Assembly: GCA_051649605.1 (NCBI GenBank)
Contig: JBOFHK010000006.1
Span: forward strand, 27,842-91,841
Origin: Brevinema_A sp051649605
GTDB taxonomy: Bacteria > Spirochaetota > Brevinematia > Brevinematales > Brevinemataceae
DNA length: 64,000 bases
Reading direction: 5' to 3'
The notes beneath the pieces are model-generated. The model was not told the DNA's origin. It did not search any database and was given only the letters and a program-made list of their open reading frames with translations. Numbering within the stretch: position 1 is the stretch's first letter; the number at the start of each line of letters is the position of its first letter. Of the stretch, positions 36,434 to 45,046 are shown piece after piece. The translations under genes and the position numbers were made by a program.

Positions 36434-37492
36434 TTAATTAGTTTTTTTGGTGATTTTGATAGCACTAAGATCCAGTTTGTCTTCTTGCACTACTATTTGT
36501 TCTCGACTATTCTTTTTTAATAAGCTCAATAGGATTGCCGTTACCGTACTACCGATCCCTAATGCTAAAATAAAATGTAGTGGTTTATAGACGAAAGGAA
36601 TGATAAAAATACCCCCAGAAGGAATAGATGATCCTACCCCCCAATACAAACTTAATGCCCCAGCGACCATACACCCTATCGTAGTAGAAAAAATAACTCT
36701 TAAAGGATCTCGAGCGGCAATAGGGATCACTCCTTCGGTAATCATACAGAGTCCCATAGGAAATGCAACTTTTGTTTCTTCGATCTCCTGGATGTTCCAT
36801 TTATTTCGAGTAAAAAATACAGACATACCCACACCCATAGGTGGTACCATCGAAGCAATCACTTTAATTGCTTCTGGTTCATAAATTTTGTCTATCAATA
36901 ACCCATCGGCAAATAAGGACAGCGTCTTATTTACTGGGCCACCAAAATCAAATCCTGCCATCCCACCCATAATAGCCCCTGCGACAATTTTATGGCTTTG
37001 ATCCATTGTTTTTAAATAATTAATCAAGTTTTCCTGTAATGCCACCAACGGTACTCCTATGATATAAAACCCAACTAATCCACAAAATACCATAGAAAGA
37101 AGAGGAATGATCATGATAGGAACTAAACTTTCAAATGTCTTAGAAATCTTAATATAATTTTTCAAAAACTGTACCACAACACCAACAAAAAATCCAAAAA
37201 AAATCGCCCCTAAAAATCCCGTTTTAATATCATTAGCCAAGATACCCATCACCAACCCTGGTGCAATCCCTGGCTTATCTGCAATACTATAAGCAATTGC
37301 AGCACTAAACACAGGCACCATTAATCCCATACCATATACCCCAATTTGGATAATATTATTACATAATTCTTTATTTATACCTACTTTTTCTAAGATCTGA
37401 CCAATCGCTATTGCTAATCCTGCACCTACAACCAATGGAAGCATAAAAGAAATCCCAGTAAGGATATGACTTTTCATTTCATCGATTTTCAT
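36434..37492 (-). CDS. PTS fructose-family EIIC permease
   Basis: A 352-residue membrane protein with about nine to ten helices, the sugar channel of a fructose-family phosphotransferase system. Diagnostic segments include HILTGISFMLPLVVGAGLAIA (residues ~9-29), MAGFDFGGPVNKTLSLFADGLL and MITEGVIPIAARDPLR. Separate IIA, IIB and IIC polypeptides, in that order, are encoded next to each other here. It lies 18 nt after EIIB and 19 nt before the aldolase start. Substrate not determinable from sequence; fructose, tagatose or a related hexose/hexitol are all possible. Confidence 0.93.
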   Translation of the reverse strand: MKIDEMKSHILTGISFMLPLVVGAGLAIAIGQILEKVGINKELCNNIIQIGVYGMGLMVPVFSAAIAYSIADKPGIAPGLVMGILANDIKTGFLGAIFFGFFVGVVVQFLKNYIKISKTFESLVPIMIIPLLSMVFCGLVGFYIIGVPLVALQENLINYLKTMDQSHKIVAGAIMGGMAGFDFGGPVNKTLSLFADGLLIDKIYEPEAIKVIASMVPPMGVGMSVFFTRNKWNIQEIEETKVAFPMGLCMITEGVIPIAARDPLRVIFSTTIGCMVAGALSLYWGVGSSIPSGGIFIIPFVYKPLHFILALGIGSTVTAILLSLLKKNSREQIVVQEDKLDLSAIKITKKTN

Positions 37493-37510
37493 TAATTTTC
37501 TCCTAATGAT

Positions 37511-37807
37511 TTAATTTTCTAATTGTTCGTACAGTTGATTTGTACTTTTGATCGCTATAGAGGTATTTATTTCTACAATTGTTTTATTCTGAAATCTTAA
37601 TTTATCAACCTTAACATCAGCAGCAATAATTACCATATCCGCTTCTTCAATCTGCTGAGAACTTAGTTTATCTGATATTCCCATGGCTCCTTGAGTTTCT
37701 ATAAATACTTGATGACCGCGAGATTCCCCGACATCAATTAATTTTTGTTTCGCCATATAAGTATGAGCGATCCCTGCCGTACAAGCACAAATTCCCACTA
37801 TTTTCAC
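37511..37807 (-). CDS. PTS fructose-family EIIB
   Basis: A 98-residue cytoplasmic phosphocarrier that passes phosphate from EIIA to the incoming sugar. The active-site loop CACTAGIAHTYMA (residues ~8-20) holds the phosphorylated cysteine, and ETQGAMGISDKLSS is the conserved second motif. It lies between EIIA (28 nt upstream) and EIIC (18 nt downstream). Length matches stand-alone FruA-type IIB domains. Confidence 0.95.
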   Translation of the reverse strand: MKIVGICACTAGIAHTYMAKQKLIDVGESRGHQVFIETQGAMGISDKLSSQQIEEADMVIIAADVKVDKLRFQNKTIVEINTSIAIKSTNQLYEQLEN

Positions 37808-37835
37808 TATGATACTCCTTATTAATTTTTTTTAG

Positions 37836-38285
37836 TTAATTAATTAATAGACCTCGAATCATTTCTTTATCCATACTCGTCCCTAACAACTCCACAGTGT
37901 TGTGCCTAGTAAGATTCCCAGATACTTTTGCTAATAAAGAAAGATAACGTATATCTCTATCCTTAGCACTATTGGAAACAGCAAATAAGACTATTTTATC
38001 CACAGGATTTCCATCCAGTGTTTCCCAAAAAATAGGGGTTTTTAAACGAGCAAATGCAATACTAGTCTGTTGCACCGCGTAGGATTTACCATGAGGAATT
38101 GCTAATCCGTTCTCTATTCCTGTTCCTCCAGCTGCCTCTCTATCATAGACATCTTTAAGAAAACCATCAATCGAATCAATCCTATGTAATTGAAGTAATT
38201 TTTCCGATAATACATAGAAAATATCATCTTTACTATCTATAGGAATATCAAGAAGAATCATTTCTTCTGGAAAAATCGTATCCAT
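37836..38285 (-). CDS. PTS fructose/mannitol-family EIIA
   Basis: A 149-residue EIIA that accepts phosphate from HPr on a histidine. The active-site segment GIENGLAIPHGKS (residues ~57-69) with that His is intact, and EAAGGTGIENG is typical. It is the first gene of the operon EIIA-EIIB-EIIC-aldolase and has a consensus promoter at 38347-38374, divergent from the DeoR regulator. GGAGG precedes the ATG. Confidence 0.95.
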   Translation of the reverse strand: MDTIFPEEMILLDIPIDSKDDIFYVLSEKLLQLHRIDSIDGFLKDVYDREAAGGTGIENGLAIPHGKSYAVQQTSIAFARLKTPIFWETLDGNPVDKIVLFAVSNSAKDRDIRYLSLLAKVSGNLTRHNTVELLGTSMDKEMIRGLLIN

Positions 38286-38301
38286 ATTCCCTCCTTTAAA
38301 T

Positions 38302-38444
38302 ATATTGAGTAATTACTAAATAAAATTAATTAAAACTCATTATATTATTGTATCATAAAACAAATAAAAGTCAATATAAAATATTTAATTAGTACAAATC
38401 ATACATAAATATAGAAAAAATAAGGAATAAAATATTGAGTAATA
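38302..38444. repeat. 12-bp direct repeat in the PTS/deoR control region
   Basis: ATATTGAGTAAT occurs at 38302-38313 and again at 38433-38444. One copy lies downstream of the EIIA promoter in the leader, the other between the two divergent promoters. Two identical copies flanking a promoter are what a DeoR-type repressor acting by DNA looping would use. AT-richness makes chance repeats more likely, so confidence is low. Confidence 0.35.
38347..38374 (-). promoter_or_regulatory. Promoter of the fructose-type PTS operon
   Basis: Minus-strand TTGACT (38369-38374) and TACAAT (38347-38352) with a 16-nt spacer, 61 nt before the EIIA start. Confidence 0.7.
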
Positions 38445-38473
38445 AATAATAAATATGCGTATCTATTAAAGAA

Positions 38474-38502
38474 TTGACTAAAGTGTGATCTTGAGATATA
38501 AT
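38474..38502 (+). promoter_or_regulatory. Promoter of the DeoR-family regulator
   Basis: TTGACT (38474-38479) and TATAAT (38497-38502) with a 17-nt spacer, 19 nt before the ATG at 38522. The transcript would have a very short leader. Confidence 0.75.
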
Positions 38503-38521
38503 AAAATCGAGGGTATACAAT

Positions 38522-39286
38522 ATGGAGATAAGACAACAAAAAATATTAGAATTATTACAAAATTACAACCATTTAAGTATTAGAGAGATTGGTGAGTATT
38601 GTGAAGTCTCTCTCAATACTATCCGCTCTGATATACAAAAATTAGCAGACCAAGGTTTAATAACCAAACTCCATGGCAATGTTCTGCTCAATAGTACTTC
38701 TTCTTCACCAATGGAAATGTGTATCCGACACAATCATAAATTACTAGAAAAATCGATCATTGGTCAGCTAGTAATGGAACACTTACCAAAAGACAAAGAA
38801 ATCTCTATCTTTTTTGATTCATCAACAACAGCCTTAGAAGCCGCTAAGCAACTAGTGAATCACCCTACAAAGATTACCATTATAACCAATTTTGTTAATA
38901 TTGCTCAGATTATCAGTAAACAATCACAGCATTCAGTAAATTTATGCGGTGGAACTTGGCTCAATTACGAAAATTGTACCACAGGGAATCAAACTACTCA
39001 GCAAATCAGCTCTTATTTTGTTGATTATGCGATCTTAGGATGTACTGCCGTAGATTTGGAGCGAGGTATTTTCAACGGTTCTTTTGAAACTGTTCCCATA
39101 AAACAGCAAATGAAAAAACACGCTCGACAAACGTGGATTATTTGTGATCATCAAAAATTTGACCAAATAGATCTCGTCGCTCTCTTTCCAGTAAATGAAA
39201 TTTCTGCTCTTATTACCGACAAAAAACCGTCAGTCCATTGGATAGAATATACCAAAAAACATAATATTAAGCTTATTTATCCCTAA
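38522..39286 (+). CDS. DeoR-family transcriptional regulator
   Basis: A 254-residue repressor with an N-terminal winged helix-turn-helix (LSIREIGEYCEVSLNTIRSDIQKLADQGLITKLHG, split across residues ~18-52) and a C-terminal sugar-phosphate sensing domain (IFFDSSTTALEAAKQL; ITNFVNIAQII; TAVDLERGIF). DeoR-type proteins repress sugar operons until a phosphorylated sugar binds. It is divergent from the EIIABC-aldolase operon, with 236 nt between, so this operon is the probable target. It ends at a strong terminator. Confidence 0.93.
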   Translation: MEIRQQKILELLQNYNHLSIREIGEYCEVSLNTIRSDIQKLADQGLITKLHGNVLLNSTSSSPMEMCIRHNHKLLEKSIIGQLVMEHLPKDKEISIFFDSSTTALEAAKQLVNHPTKITIITNFVNIAQIISKQSQHSVNLCGGTWLNYENCTTGNQTTQQISSYFVDYAILGCTAVDLERGIFNGSFETVPIKQQMKKHARQTWIICDHQKFDQIDLVALFPVNEISALITDKKPSVHWIEYTKKHNIKLIYP

Positions 39287-39315
39287 AAAAACAGGATCAA
39301 AAGATCCTGTTTTTT
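39285..39315 (+). terminator. Rho-independent terminator after the DeoR gene
   Basis: Stem ACAGGATC (39291-39298) and GATCCTGT (39303-39310), a 4-nt A loop, and a T tract right after the stem; an A run before it can extend the pairing. It starts at the stop codon of the DeoR gene. Confidence 0.85.
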
Positions 39316-39483
39316 CGTTATGTTTGTTATGAGCTGTTTAATTTTGAATTTTGCAGAGAGAGCCGTTTGATTTTTCAGAGGATAAAGCTTGATGCATCCT
39401 AATGCGAGAAGCTTTTAATACCTATTAACGCTGGACATTTTGAACTTTAATAAGTGTATTCCCCATACATCGGACACACTAAT
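39316..39483. other. Non-coding stretch downstream of the DeoR terminator
   Basis: No open frame of coding character is visible on either strand. Together with the adjoining remnant after glgA it looks like decayed sequence, but nothing recognisable remains. Confidence 0.4.
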
Positions 39484-39660
39484 TTATGGGGTTTTCTTTA
39501 ATCGTTCTTTAACTGAATAACGTCGGAAATCTGGTAATATACCAAAAACAGTACCAGCTAAAGCTAATGCTTTATATGATTATATGTGAATATTTCTGTT
39601 CTTATAATTCTTCGGATTTAACTTCAATAAAGAAGGTATTTTTTTCTTTGCGGGTGTCAT
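39484..39660 (-). pseudogene. Probable remnant of a small gene coupled to glgA
   Basis: An ATG at 39658-39660 overlaps the glgA stop as ATGA, the usual sign of translational coupling. It encodes 26 basic residues (MTPAKKKIPSLLKLNPKNY...) and stops at TAA 39580-39582. The same frame then continues for 31 codons of protein-like sequence (SYKALALAGTVFGILPDFRR...) to TAA at 39484-39486. The first stop is one change from CAA, as in the EIIB pseudogene. I recognise no family, so it may also be a genuine 26-residue peptide or non-coding. Confidence 0.35.
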
Positions 39661-41144
39661 GTCCCGTTTGATTTTGTTAAAATATTTTGGTATAAATCAA
39701 GATATTTTTTTGCTGAACGCTTCCAAGACCAATCTTTTTTCATTCCTGCTTTAACAATTTTACCCCAAGCAGATTTATCTTCACGCCACATTTTTACCGC
39801 TTTGAAAATTACATCCCTTAACGCCTGAGGATGATATTCATCAAAAACAAATCCTGTAACTTGATCCACCACGGTATCCGCCAATCCCCCCGTATACCGT
39901 ACAATAGGTACCGTACCATAACGAAGGCTGTATAATTGATTAAGTCCTGAAGGCTCAAATTTGGATGGCATTAAAAACATATCGCATGCAGCTTCAATTT
40001 CGTGAGAGCGATCAACATAAAATCCGATCACTACATTTAATAATTTCGGATATTTATAGGAAAAAGCAGTTAAAAGGTCTTCGTATTCTTTTTTTCCTGT
40101 GCCTAGGATCGTAAATGCAATATTATGTTCCAGCAATTCTTCAATACATTCCAAAAATATATCCAAGCCTTTTTGATCATACAAACGAGTAATAATACCT
40201 ATTAAAGGTATATCATCCGCAATCTCTAACTGGTTCTCTTTTACGAATCGGTCTTTAATTTGCTTTTTATTGGCTAAACTGGAGCTATCATAAGAAAGTG
40301 CATATTTGTTCTGTAACACTTCATCAATTGAAGGATCCCATTCCGTATAGTCCACCCCATTCATAATACCACAAAAAATCCCATTAATATTTTTTTCTTG
40401 GATAACTCCTTCTAAACCAACCCCACCACCTTCTGTTTGAATTTCAGTAGCGTAATTTTCGCTCACGGTATTGACCGCATCAGAAAACACAATCCCACCC
40501 TTTAGCAAATTGATATGGCGATAATACTCTAAACCATTAACGTGGAAATATTTCCAATCAATACCTAAGGTTTCATATTGGTCTATGGGAAATACCCCTT
40601 GATAGGCAAGATTGTGAATCGTAAATACTGTTTTTGTATTATAGAACACAGAATTGTATTCTGGTAACGCTTTTTTGAAAAGAGGAATCAAACCCATCTG
40701 CCAATCATGGCAATGAATAATATCAGGAATCCAAGAAATAATTTTACAAGTTTCTAATACCGCTCTATTAAAAATAACATATCGGTGTAGATTATCATTA
40801 TAATCCTTCCCTGTAACAATATCGATATAAGGGTTATCCCGATCAAAAAATTCTGGCATATCAATAAAAATAAACTGATTTTCTTGATAAGAAACCTCTT
40901 CAATAGAAAAAGGATATTCTACATCATTAAACATCAAGGATACGTGATAAATATTTTTTATTTTGATATGGTTATTTCTGAGGTATTCCGAAACTGAACG
41001 ATATTTAGGAATAATGATATACACTTCCTGTTTTTTTTGAATTAATGCTTTACTCAAAGCACTAACCACATCACCTAATCCTCCAACTTTTGCAAAAGGT
41101 ACAACTTCACTGCTGGCAAATAAAATCTTTTTTTTCACTACCAT
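39657..41144 (-). CDS. glgA: Glycogen synthase (ADP-glucose type)
   Basis: A 495-residue GT5 glycosyltransferase that extends alpha-1,4-glucan from ADP-glucose. The N-terminal ADP-glucose site (ASSEVVPFAKVGGLGDVVSAL, split over residues ~10-30, including KVGGL) and the C-terminal catalytic segment (MPSKFEPSGLNQLYSLRYGTVPIVRYTGGLADTV, in pieces) are intact. Length is normal for bacterial GlgA (about 480). The presence implies a glycogen reserve, although glgC and glgB are not in the window. It follows ispD after 22 nt and may share its transcript. Confidence 0.95.
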   Translation of the reverse strand: MVVKKKILFASSEVVPFAKVGGLGDVVSALSKALIQKKQEVYIIIPKYRSVSEYLRNNHIKIKNIYHVSLMFNDVEYPFSIEEVSYQENQFIFIDMPEFFDRDNPYIDIVTGKDYNDNLHRYVIFNRAVLETCKIISWIPDIIHCHDWQMGLIPLFKKALPEYNSVFYNTKTVFTIHNLAYQGVFPIDQYETLGIDWKYFHVNGLEYYRHINLLKGGIVFSDAVNTVSENYATEIQTEGGGVGLEGVIQEKNINGIFCGIMNGVDYTEWDPSIDEVLQNKYALSYDSSSLANKKQIKDRFVKENQLEIADDIPLIGIITRLYDQKGLDIFLECIEELLEHNIAFTILGTGKKEYEDLLTAFSYKYPKLLNVVIGFYVDRSHEIEAACDMFLMPSKFEPSGLNQLYSLRYGTVPIVRYTGGLADTVVDQVTGFVFDEYHPQALRDVIFKAVKMWREDKSAWGKIVKAGMKKDWSWKRSAKKYLDLYQNILTKSNGT

Positions 41145-41166
41145 TATATCCCTCTAATAATCTTAA

Positions 41167-41856
41167 TTAGGTATCCACAAATAAATTATTTTTCATTAAT
41201 TGATATTCTACAAAATCTTTATCTTCTAAACTTGTTAGTTTGATATTCCTTTTATCTCCTGGATATACAGCTACCTGTCCAAAACTACGAATATAAACAC
41301 CAGCACAATCACTAAATTCTGCTAATATCAATTTCGATTTTTGATGAGCTAATAAAATTTTTTGATAATTAAAAGTTTGAGGGGTCTGAGAACAAGTATA
41401 AGACTCTCTATTAGCTGATTGAGAAAGTTTTTGTAGCCCTTCATAATACCATAAAGTATCAGTAATCGGTACGATAGGAATTGCCGAATCATAAATATGA
41501 GCAGTTTGAAAAGACTCTTGAATCATCCGTTCAGATACGAGCATACGTACCCCATCATGAATAGCAACCAATTTAGGAGGATCTGCTTTAAGAACACATA
41601 GTGCTTTATATACACTTTCTTGGCGACAGTTCCCACCTTCGCAAACTTGAATTTTAGACTCAGCGACGAAATGTTCTTTTATTGTAGTAATATATTCCTT
41701 AGAAACAACTAGAATAATTTTCCCCACATGAGGTAAAAATTTTTTTAAAGTATATTCGATACTCATTTGATTATGAATTTTAATAAATTGTTTAGGGATC
41801 TTGCTCTGATAACGAGACCCACTCCCACTAGCTAAAATAATTGCCACATACTGCAT
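41167..41856 (-). CDS. ispD: 2-C-methyl-D-erythritol 4-phosphate cytidylyltransferase
   Basis: A 229-residue nucleotidyltransferase of the non-mevalonate isoprenoid pathway that joins CTP and MEP. The N-terminal CTP-binding loop is visible (IILASGSGSRYQSKIPKQFI, with the usual Gly-rich turn and Lys). The VAIHDGVRMLVS segment corresponds to the family's HDGARP with two changes, and TQTPQTF-like CSQTPQTFNY is conserved. The presence indicates isoprenoids (including the undecaprenyl carrier) are made by the MEP route. It is separated from secG by a terminator and may begin its own transcript with glgA. Confidence 0.9.
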   Translation of the reverse strand: MQYVAIILASGSGSRYQSKIPKQFIKIHNQMSIEYTLKKFLPHVGKIILVVSKEYITTIKEHFVAESKIQVCEGGNCRQESVYKALCVLKADPPKLVAIHDGVRMLVSERMIQESFQTAHIYDSAIPIVPITDTLWYYEGLQKLSQSANRESYTCSQTPQTFNYQKILLAHQKSKLILAEFSDCAGVYIRSFGQVAVYPGDKRNIKLTSLEDKDFVEYQLMKNNLFVDT

Positions 41857-41881
41857 TTATTAACTCTCAATTATGATAAAT

Positions 41882-41909
41882 AAAAAAGGTATTCTTAAGA
41901 TACCTTTTT
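41882..41909 (-). terminator. Terminator after secG
   Basis: GGTAT/ATACC stem (41888-41892 with 41900-41904) extended by A/T pairs and followed on the minus strand by a T tract, 10 nt beyond the secG stop. Confidence 0.7.
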
Positions 41910-41918
41910 GTTTAATCG

Positions 41919-42254
41919 TTATTCTGCAAGCGGTAGACCTACATTATCATCTACGGGCAATACTTCTTCTCGGACAGTTTGTGTATTGTCTATAGAGTAA
42001 TCAATATTACTAGCTCTAATAAAATTAATCGATAGGAGTAAAGCAGAAACAATAAATACCGTAACACAATAAGCAGTAAACTTCACTAAAATTTCGTTAG
42101 ATCGAGCTCCAAACGCACCAGCAATGGCTTGGGAAGACATCACTCCGTTATCAGCACCATTTGTCTGAAGTAAAATCGTAGGAATTAATAAAACAATCGA
42201 AATAACAAACATTGTCAGCAAGAAAATAATCATAAATACTCCAAATCTTATCAA
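41919..42254 (-). CDS. secG: Preprotein translocase subunit SecG
   Basis: A 111-residue protein with two membrane helices (about 5-28 and 57-82) joined by a loop with the family pattern (LLQTNGADNGVMSSQAIAGAFGARSN, in pieces, residues ~28-52). SecG assists SecYE in protein export. The acidic C-terminal tail (~30 residues) is longer than in many SecG proteins. It is a single gene between the PP-loop gene and a terminator. Confidence 0.88.
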   Translation of the reverse strand: MIRFGVFMIIFLLTMFVISIVLLIPTILLQTNGADNGVMSSQAIAGAFGARSNEILVKFTAYCVTVFIVSALLLSINFIRASNIDYSIDNTQTVREEVLPVDDNVGLPLAE

Positions 42255-42329
42255 GATATTTTTCTTAATTTATTAGTTTTTCTTTATCGTAACATTTTTT
42301 ATCAAATAAGTCAATATATTTCTACGATA

Positions 42330-43370
42330 TTATTGGAGTTTAAGATCTAAAACAGGGCAAAAAATATCATTAGAGTACAAAATATAATATTTTAGGGTAT
42401 CTTCTGATAATGGTTCAATTTTTTTACTGCCTAAGAGAAGGTTTTCGGAATCATATAATTGTATATCTCTTGCACAAGCGATAACCGAACGAAAAATCTG
42501 TAAAGCAATTGTTTCATGTTCTTCTGGATACGAAGAGCCATAAACAAAGCCAAATAAAAAACGAGGATTAGTAATAGAAAAAGAAAAATCTTTTTTATCT
42601 AGCCGATCATAAAAAGTTTTTAAATAATTACTTTCAAATGGTGTTCTTCCTATGATACATCGAGCATTAGAACCTAATTTAAAATGTTGCCCTACTCTAT
42701 TGAGGTGAGATAGGTTGATATCTTTTTGTCGCTCAAAAATTTCGAACGCTTTTCGCCCCATATCAAGCTCTCGATCAATAAAGAATTCTTCCTTATCCAC
42801 GTAAACAATCTGCAATTGGTCTGCTAATAATTTTCGTTGTTCACTGAATCCTGTAAAATCATAGGAAATATTAGCTAACGAAGGAAATTTTGTCAACAAA
42901 GAGTTAGGGGCAAGCAATTTGGCAGATAAAGGACGGAATACTAATCCTTCCACAGCGGCACGTTGATCGATATACAATAAAGCTTCTCGATCTTGGATGA
43001 TAGGACGTTGATCTAAAACGTCCCCAGACACAATAAACTGAGCCCCTTCAGAATCCATATATTCTTTAGCTTTTTGTAGAATAAAAATGCGATATTCAAT
43101 ACAAGCATTATATTGGGAAAAATCTTTGATATTAAGAAGATAGCTATAAAATTCTTTTGCAACATTAATTTTATCAATTTCGATACCATTACGGATAAGA
43201 TCCTCTAAACCAAAATATTTAGAAATTCTCTGACCTGCATGAATCGGTTTATCATAAGTTAAACCAATATCAAAATGAACCACTTTAAACGCAATCTCTG
43301 TCTGTTTCATTAGTTTAATCGTCAAAAGTGAGTCTAATCCTCCTGCTGTAGTAATAACCGCACTAACCAT
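42330..43370 (-). CDS. PP-loop ATPase of the thiouridylase-like family
   Basis: A 346-residue protein whose N-terminus carries a PP-loop (TTAGGLDSLLTIKLMK, residues ~7-22), the nucleotide site of tRNA-thiolating and other adenylating enzymes. The next blocks (VSGDVLDQRPIIQDREALLYID and EGLVFRPLSAKLLAP) match proteins annotated as thiouridylase-like or ThiI-like. In those proteins, as I recall them, a CxxC pair lies in the NPCIDC segment; here it reads NACIEY, so the second Cys is lost. The actual substrate is unknown. The gene overlaps ybbR's end by 8 nt. Confidence 0.7.
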   Translation of the reverse strand: MVSAVITTAGGLDSLLTIKLMKQTEIAFKVVHFDIGLTYDKPIHAGQRISKYFGLEDLIRNGIEIDKINVAKEFYSYLLNIKDFSQYNACIEYRIFILQKAKEYMDSEGAQFIVSGDVLDQRPIIQDREALLYIDQRAAVEGLVFRPLSAKLLAPNSLLTKFPSLANISYDFTGFSEQRKLLADQLQIVYVDKEEFFIDRELDMGRKAFEIFERQKDINLSHLNRVGQHFKLGSNARCIIGRTPFESNYLKTFYDRLDKKDFSFSITNPRFLFGFVYGSSYPEEHETIALQIFRSVIACARDIQLYDSENLLLGSKKIEPLSEDTLKYYILYSNDIFCPVLDLKLQ

Positions 43371-44346
43371 ACTTCCTCGATACTATATTCGTACTCATAG
43401 TGTTAGATAGCTCTATCATATTACTTGGAGTTTCAATTTCATATTGTTTTAATTCGATAAATACTTGTGATGGAGGATCTATAAATAAGATATTAGAGGG
43501 GTTTTTGATTTCCAAAGGTAGTTCATAAAATCCCATATTAGTAATTACAAGAAGATTGACACTTAATTCACTTGCCAAGAGTAATTGTTCAATATTACTT
43601 ACCGTTGTAACAACATCTAACTCTATCGATAATGGGGCATCAATTGTCAAATTACTATTCAAATTATGATATTCCAAAGGAAGAAGGACTGTATTTGTAT
43701 AAACCTGCTGATTAAATTGTAATAAAACATCCACCGTCTGAGGTTCTAAGAGTGTAACACCATTAGGAATCAATACCCTAAGATTCGTTTCCAAACTACT
43801 ACTCTGCATAGGCAACGTGTATTTCAGATTGCCTGTACTCAATGTCTTAATATTTTCTATTTGAATAGAAGATCCTATAATCACAGCCTTGTTAGGAAAA
43901 TGTTCAATATTAGTTAATAAAGAATGGGGATCAACTTTAACAGTAATCGGTACCGTATTAGTAACAATAGGGTAAACTTCAATCTGTTTTTGTTCAGGAA
44001 AGATCTTTACTTGAATATCTTTTGGGAGATTAGTCAAAGAAATTGAGTACGCACGCTGACCAACTTCGTATTCAGATAGATCAATCACCGCACTCAGATC
44101 TTTAATACGACGTGATACATCTTCATGAGTAGAAATCTCTACACGAACAGCCATATTCTGTGCAGGAGTAACTATTTTATCTTGAGGAACATTCACCAGA
44201 GAAATTGGAAGGCTAATATAAATTTTTTCGATAGAAATAACATTAACATAGTACCAAAGAAAAATCGCTAAAACAATAGAAATTATTTTACCAATAGGAT
44301 CTATTAAAACCCGTTCTTTATACCCCTTACTAAGAAACAATTTCAT
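43363..44346 (-). CDS. ybbR: YbbR/CdaR-like regulator of the diadenylate cyclase
   Basis: A 327-residue protein with one N-terminal membrane helix (about 14-37) and an extracytoplasmic part made of YbbR-like repeats (VRVEISTHEDVSRRIKDLSAVIDLSEYEVGQ is the typical opening). In other bacteria CdaR binds and tunes the membrane cyclase CdaA. The start is ATG 44346, immediately behind a perfect AGGAGG inside the last codons of cdaA, giving a 17-nt overlap and tight coupling. Sequence, position and topology all support the call. Confidence 0.88.
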   Translation of the reverse strand: MKLFLSKGYKERVLIDPIGKIISIVLAIFLWYYVNVISIEKIYISLPISLVNVPQDKIVTPAQNMAVRVEISTHEDVSRRIKDLSAVIDLSEYEVGQRAYSISLTNLPKDIQVKIFPEQKQIEVYPIVTNTVPITVKVDPHSLLTNIEHFPNKAVIIGSSIQIENIKTLSTGNLKYTLPMQSSSLETNLRVLIPNGVTLLEPQTVDVLLQFNQQVYTNTVLLPLEYHNLNSNLTIDAPLSIELDVVTTVSNIEQLLLASELSVNLLVITNMGFYELPLEIKNPSNILFIDPPSQVFIELKQYEIETPSNMIELSNTMSTNIVSRKYG

Positions 44347-45046
44347 GCACCACCTCCTCAAGTACCACAGTCGGAATTGGCGTCAATATCCCCCCTTGGG
44401 CATAAGAAATCGTCCCTGTTTCTTCAGAAACGACAAACACGATACAATCTCTTTCTTCAGAAATAGAAACCGCTGTCCCATGTCTTGCTCCTACCGATGA
44501 GGAATGAAAAACCACTGGTAAGAGTACCTTCGCAGCTAATATTTTTTCATTTCTAATAATTACCGCCCCATCATGGAGTAAGGTACTTTTATAAAAAATT
44601 GTCATGATCAACTCAACACCAAAACGAGCGTCAACCATGACTCCTGTCTGTAGTAAATCATTAAGCTTCATCGTACGTTCTACAACAATCAAAGCACCTA
44701 AGTTTTGTTCCGACAGTTTCAAGAGTGATTCTGATAATAAAGAGGAAAAACTATGAGAGGCATTAAAGCGGTAGGATTTTTTTCCAAGATTAGAAAAAAA
44801 CTGCCGAATTTCTTGATGAAAAATAACAACCATAATAATTGAAAACTCATTAAAAAACTTTGTAAAAATCCAAATAATCGTATATAATTTTAAAAACTGA
44901 GCTACAATATAAAAAGTAATAAGAAACAATATTCCTTTAACAATAGAAGCTGTGCGTGTACCTCGAAAAAAGTAATACAATACATAAATCAAAACACTAG
45001 TCAGCAATACATCAAAAATTATAGAAAGATTTTCTAAGTCTACCAT
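44330..45046 (-). CDS. cdaA: Membrane diadenylate cyclase (CdaA type)
   Basis: A 238-residue protein with three N-terminal membrane helices (~10-90) and a DAC domain that condenses two ATP to cyclic di-AMP, a signal for potassium and cell-wall homeostasis. The DGA motif is present (STLLHDGAVII). The second motif, normally RHR, reads GARHGTAVSISEERD, so the second Arg is Gly. That Arg helps bind ATP in studied cyclases, so activity could be reduced; see findings. The pairing with ybbR is the classical cdaA-cdaR arrangement. ATG 45046 or GTG 45052 are both possible starts. Confidence 0.92.
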   Translation of the reverse strand: MVDLENLSIIFDVLLTSVLIYVLYYFFRGTRTASIVKGILFLITFYIVAQFLKLYTIIWIFTKFFNEFSIIMVVIFHQEIRQFFSNLGKKSYRFNASHSFSSLLSESLLKLSEQNLGALIVVERTMKLNDLLQTGVMVDARFGVELIMTIFYKSTLLHDGAVIIRNEKILAAKVLLPVVFHSSSVGARHGTAVSISEERDCIVFVVSEETGTISYAQGGILTPIPTVVLEEVVHEIVS

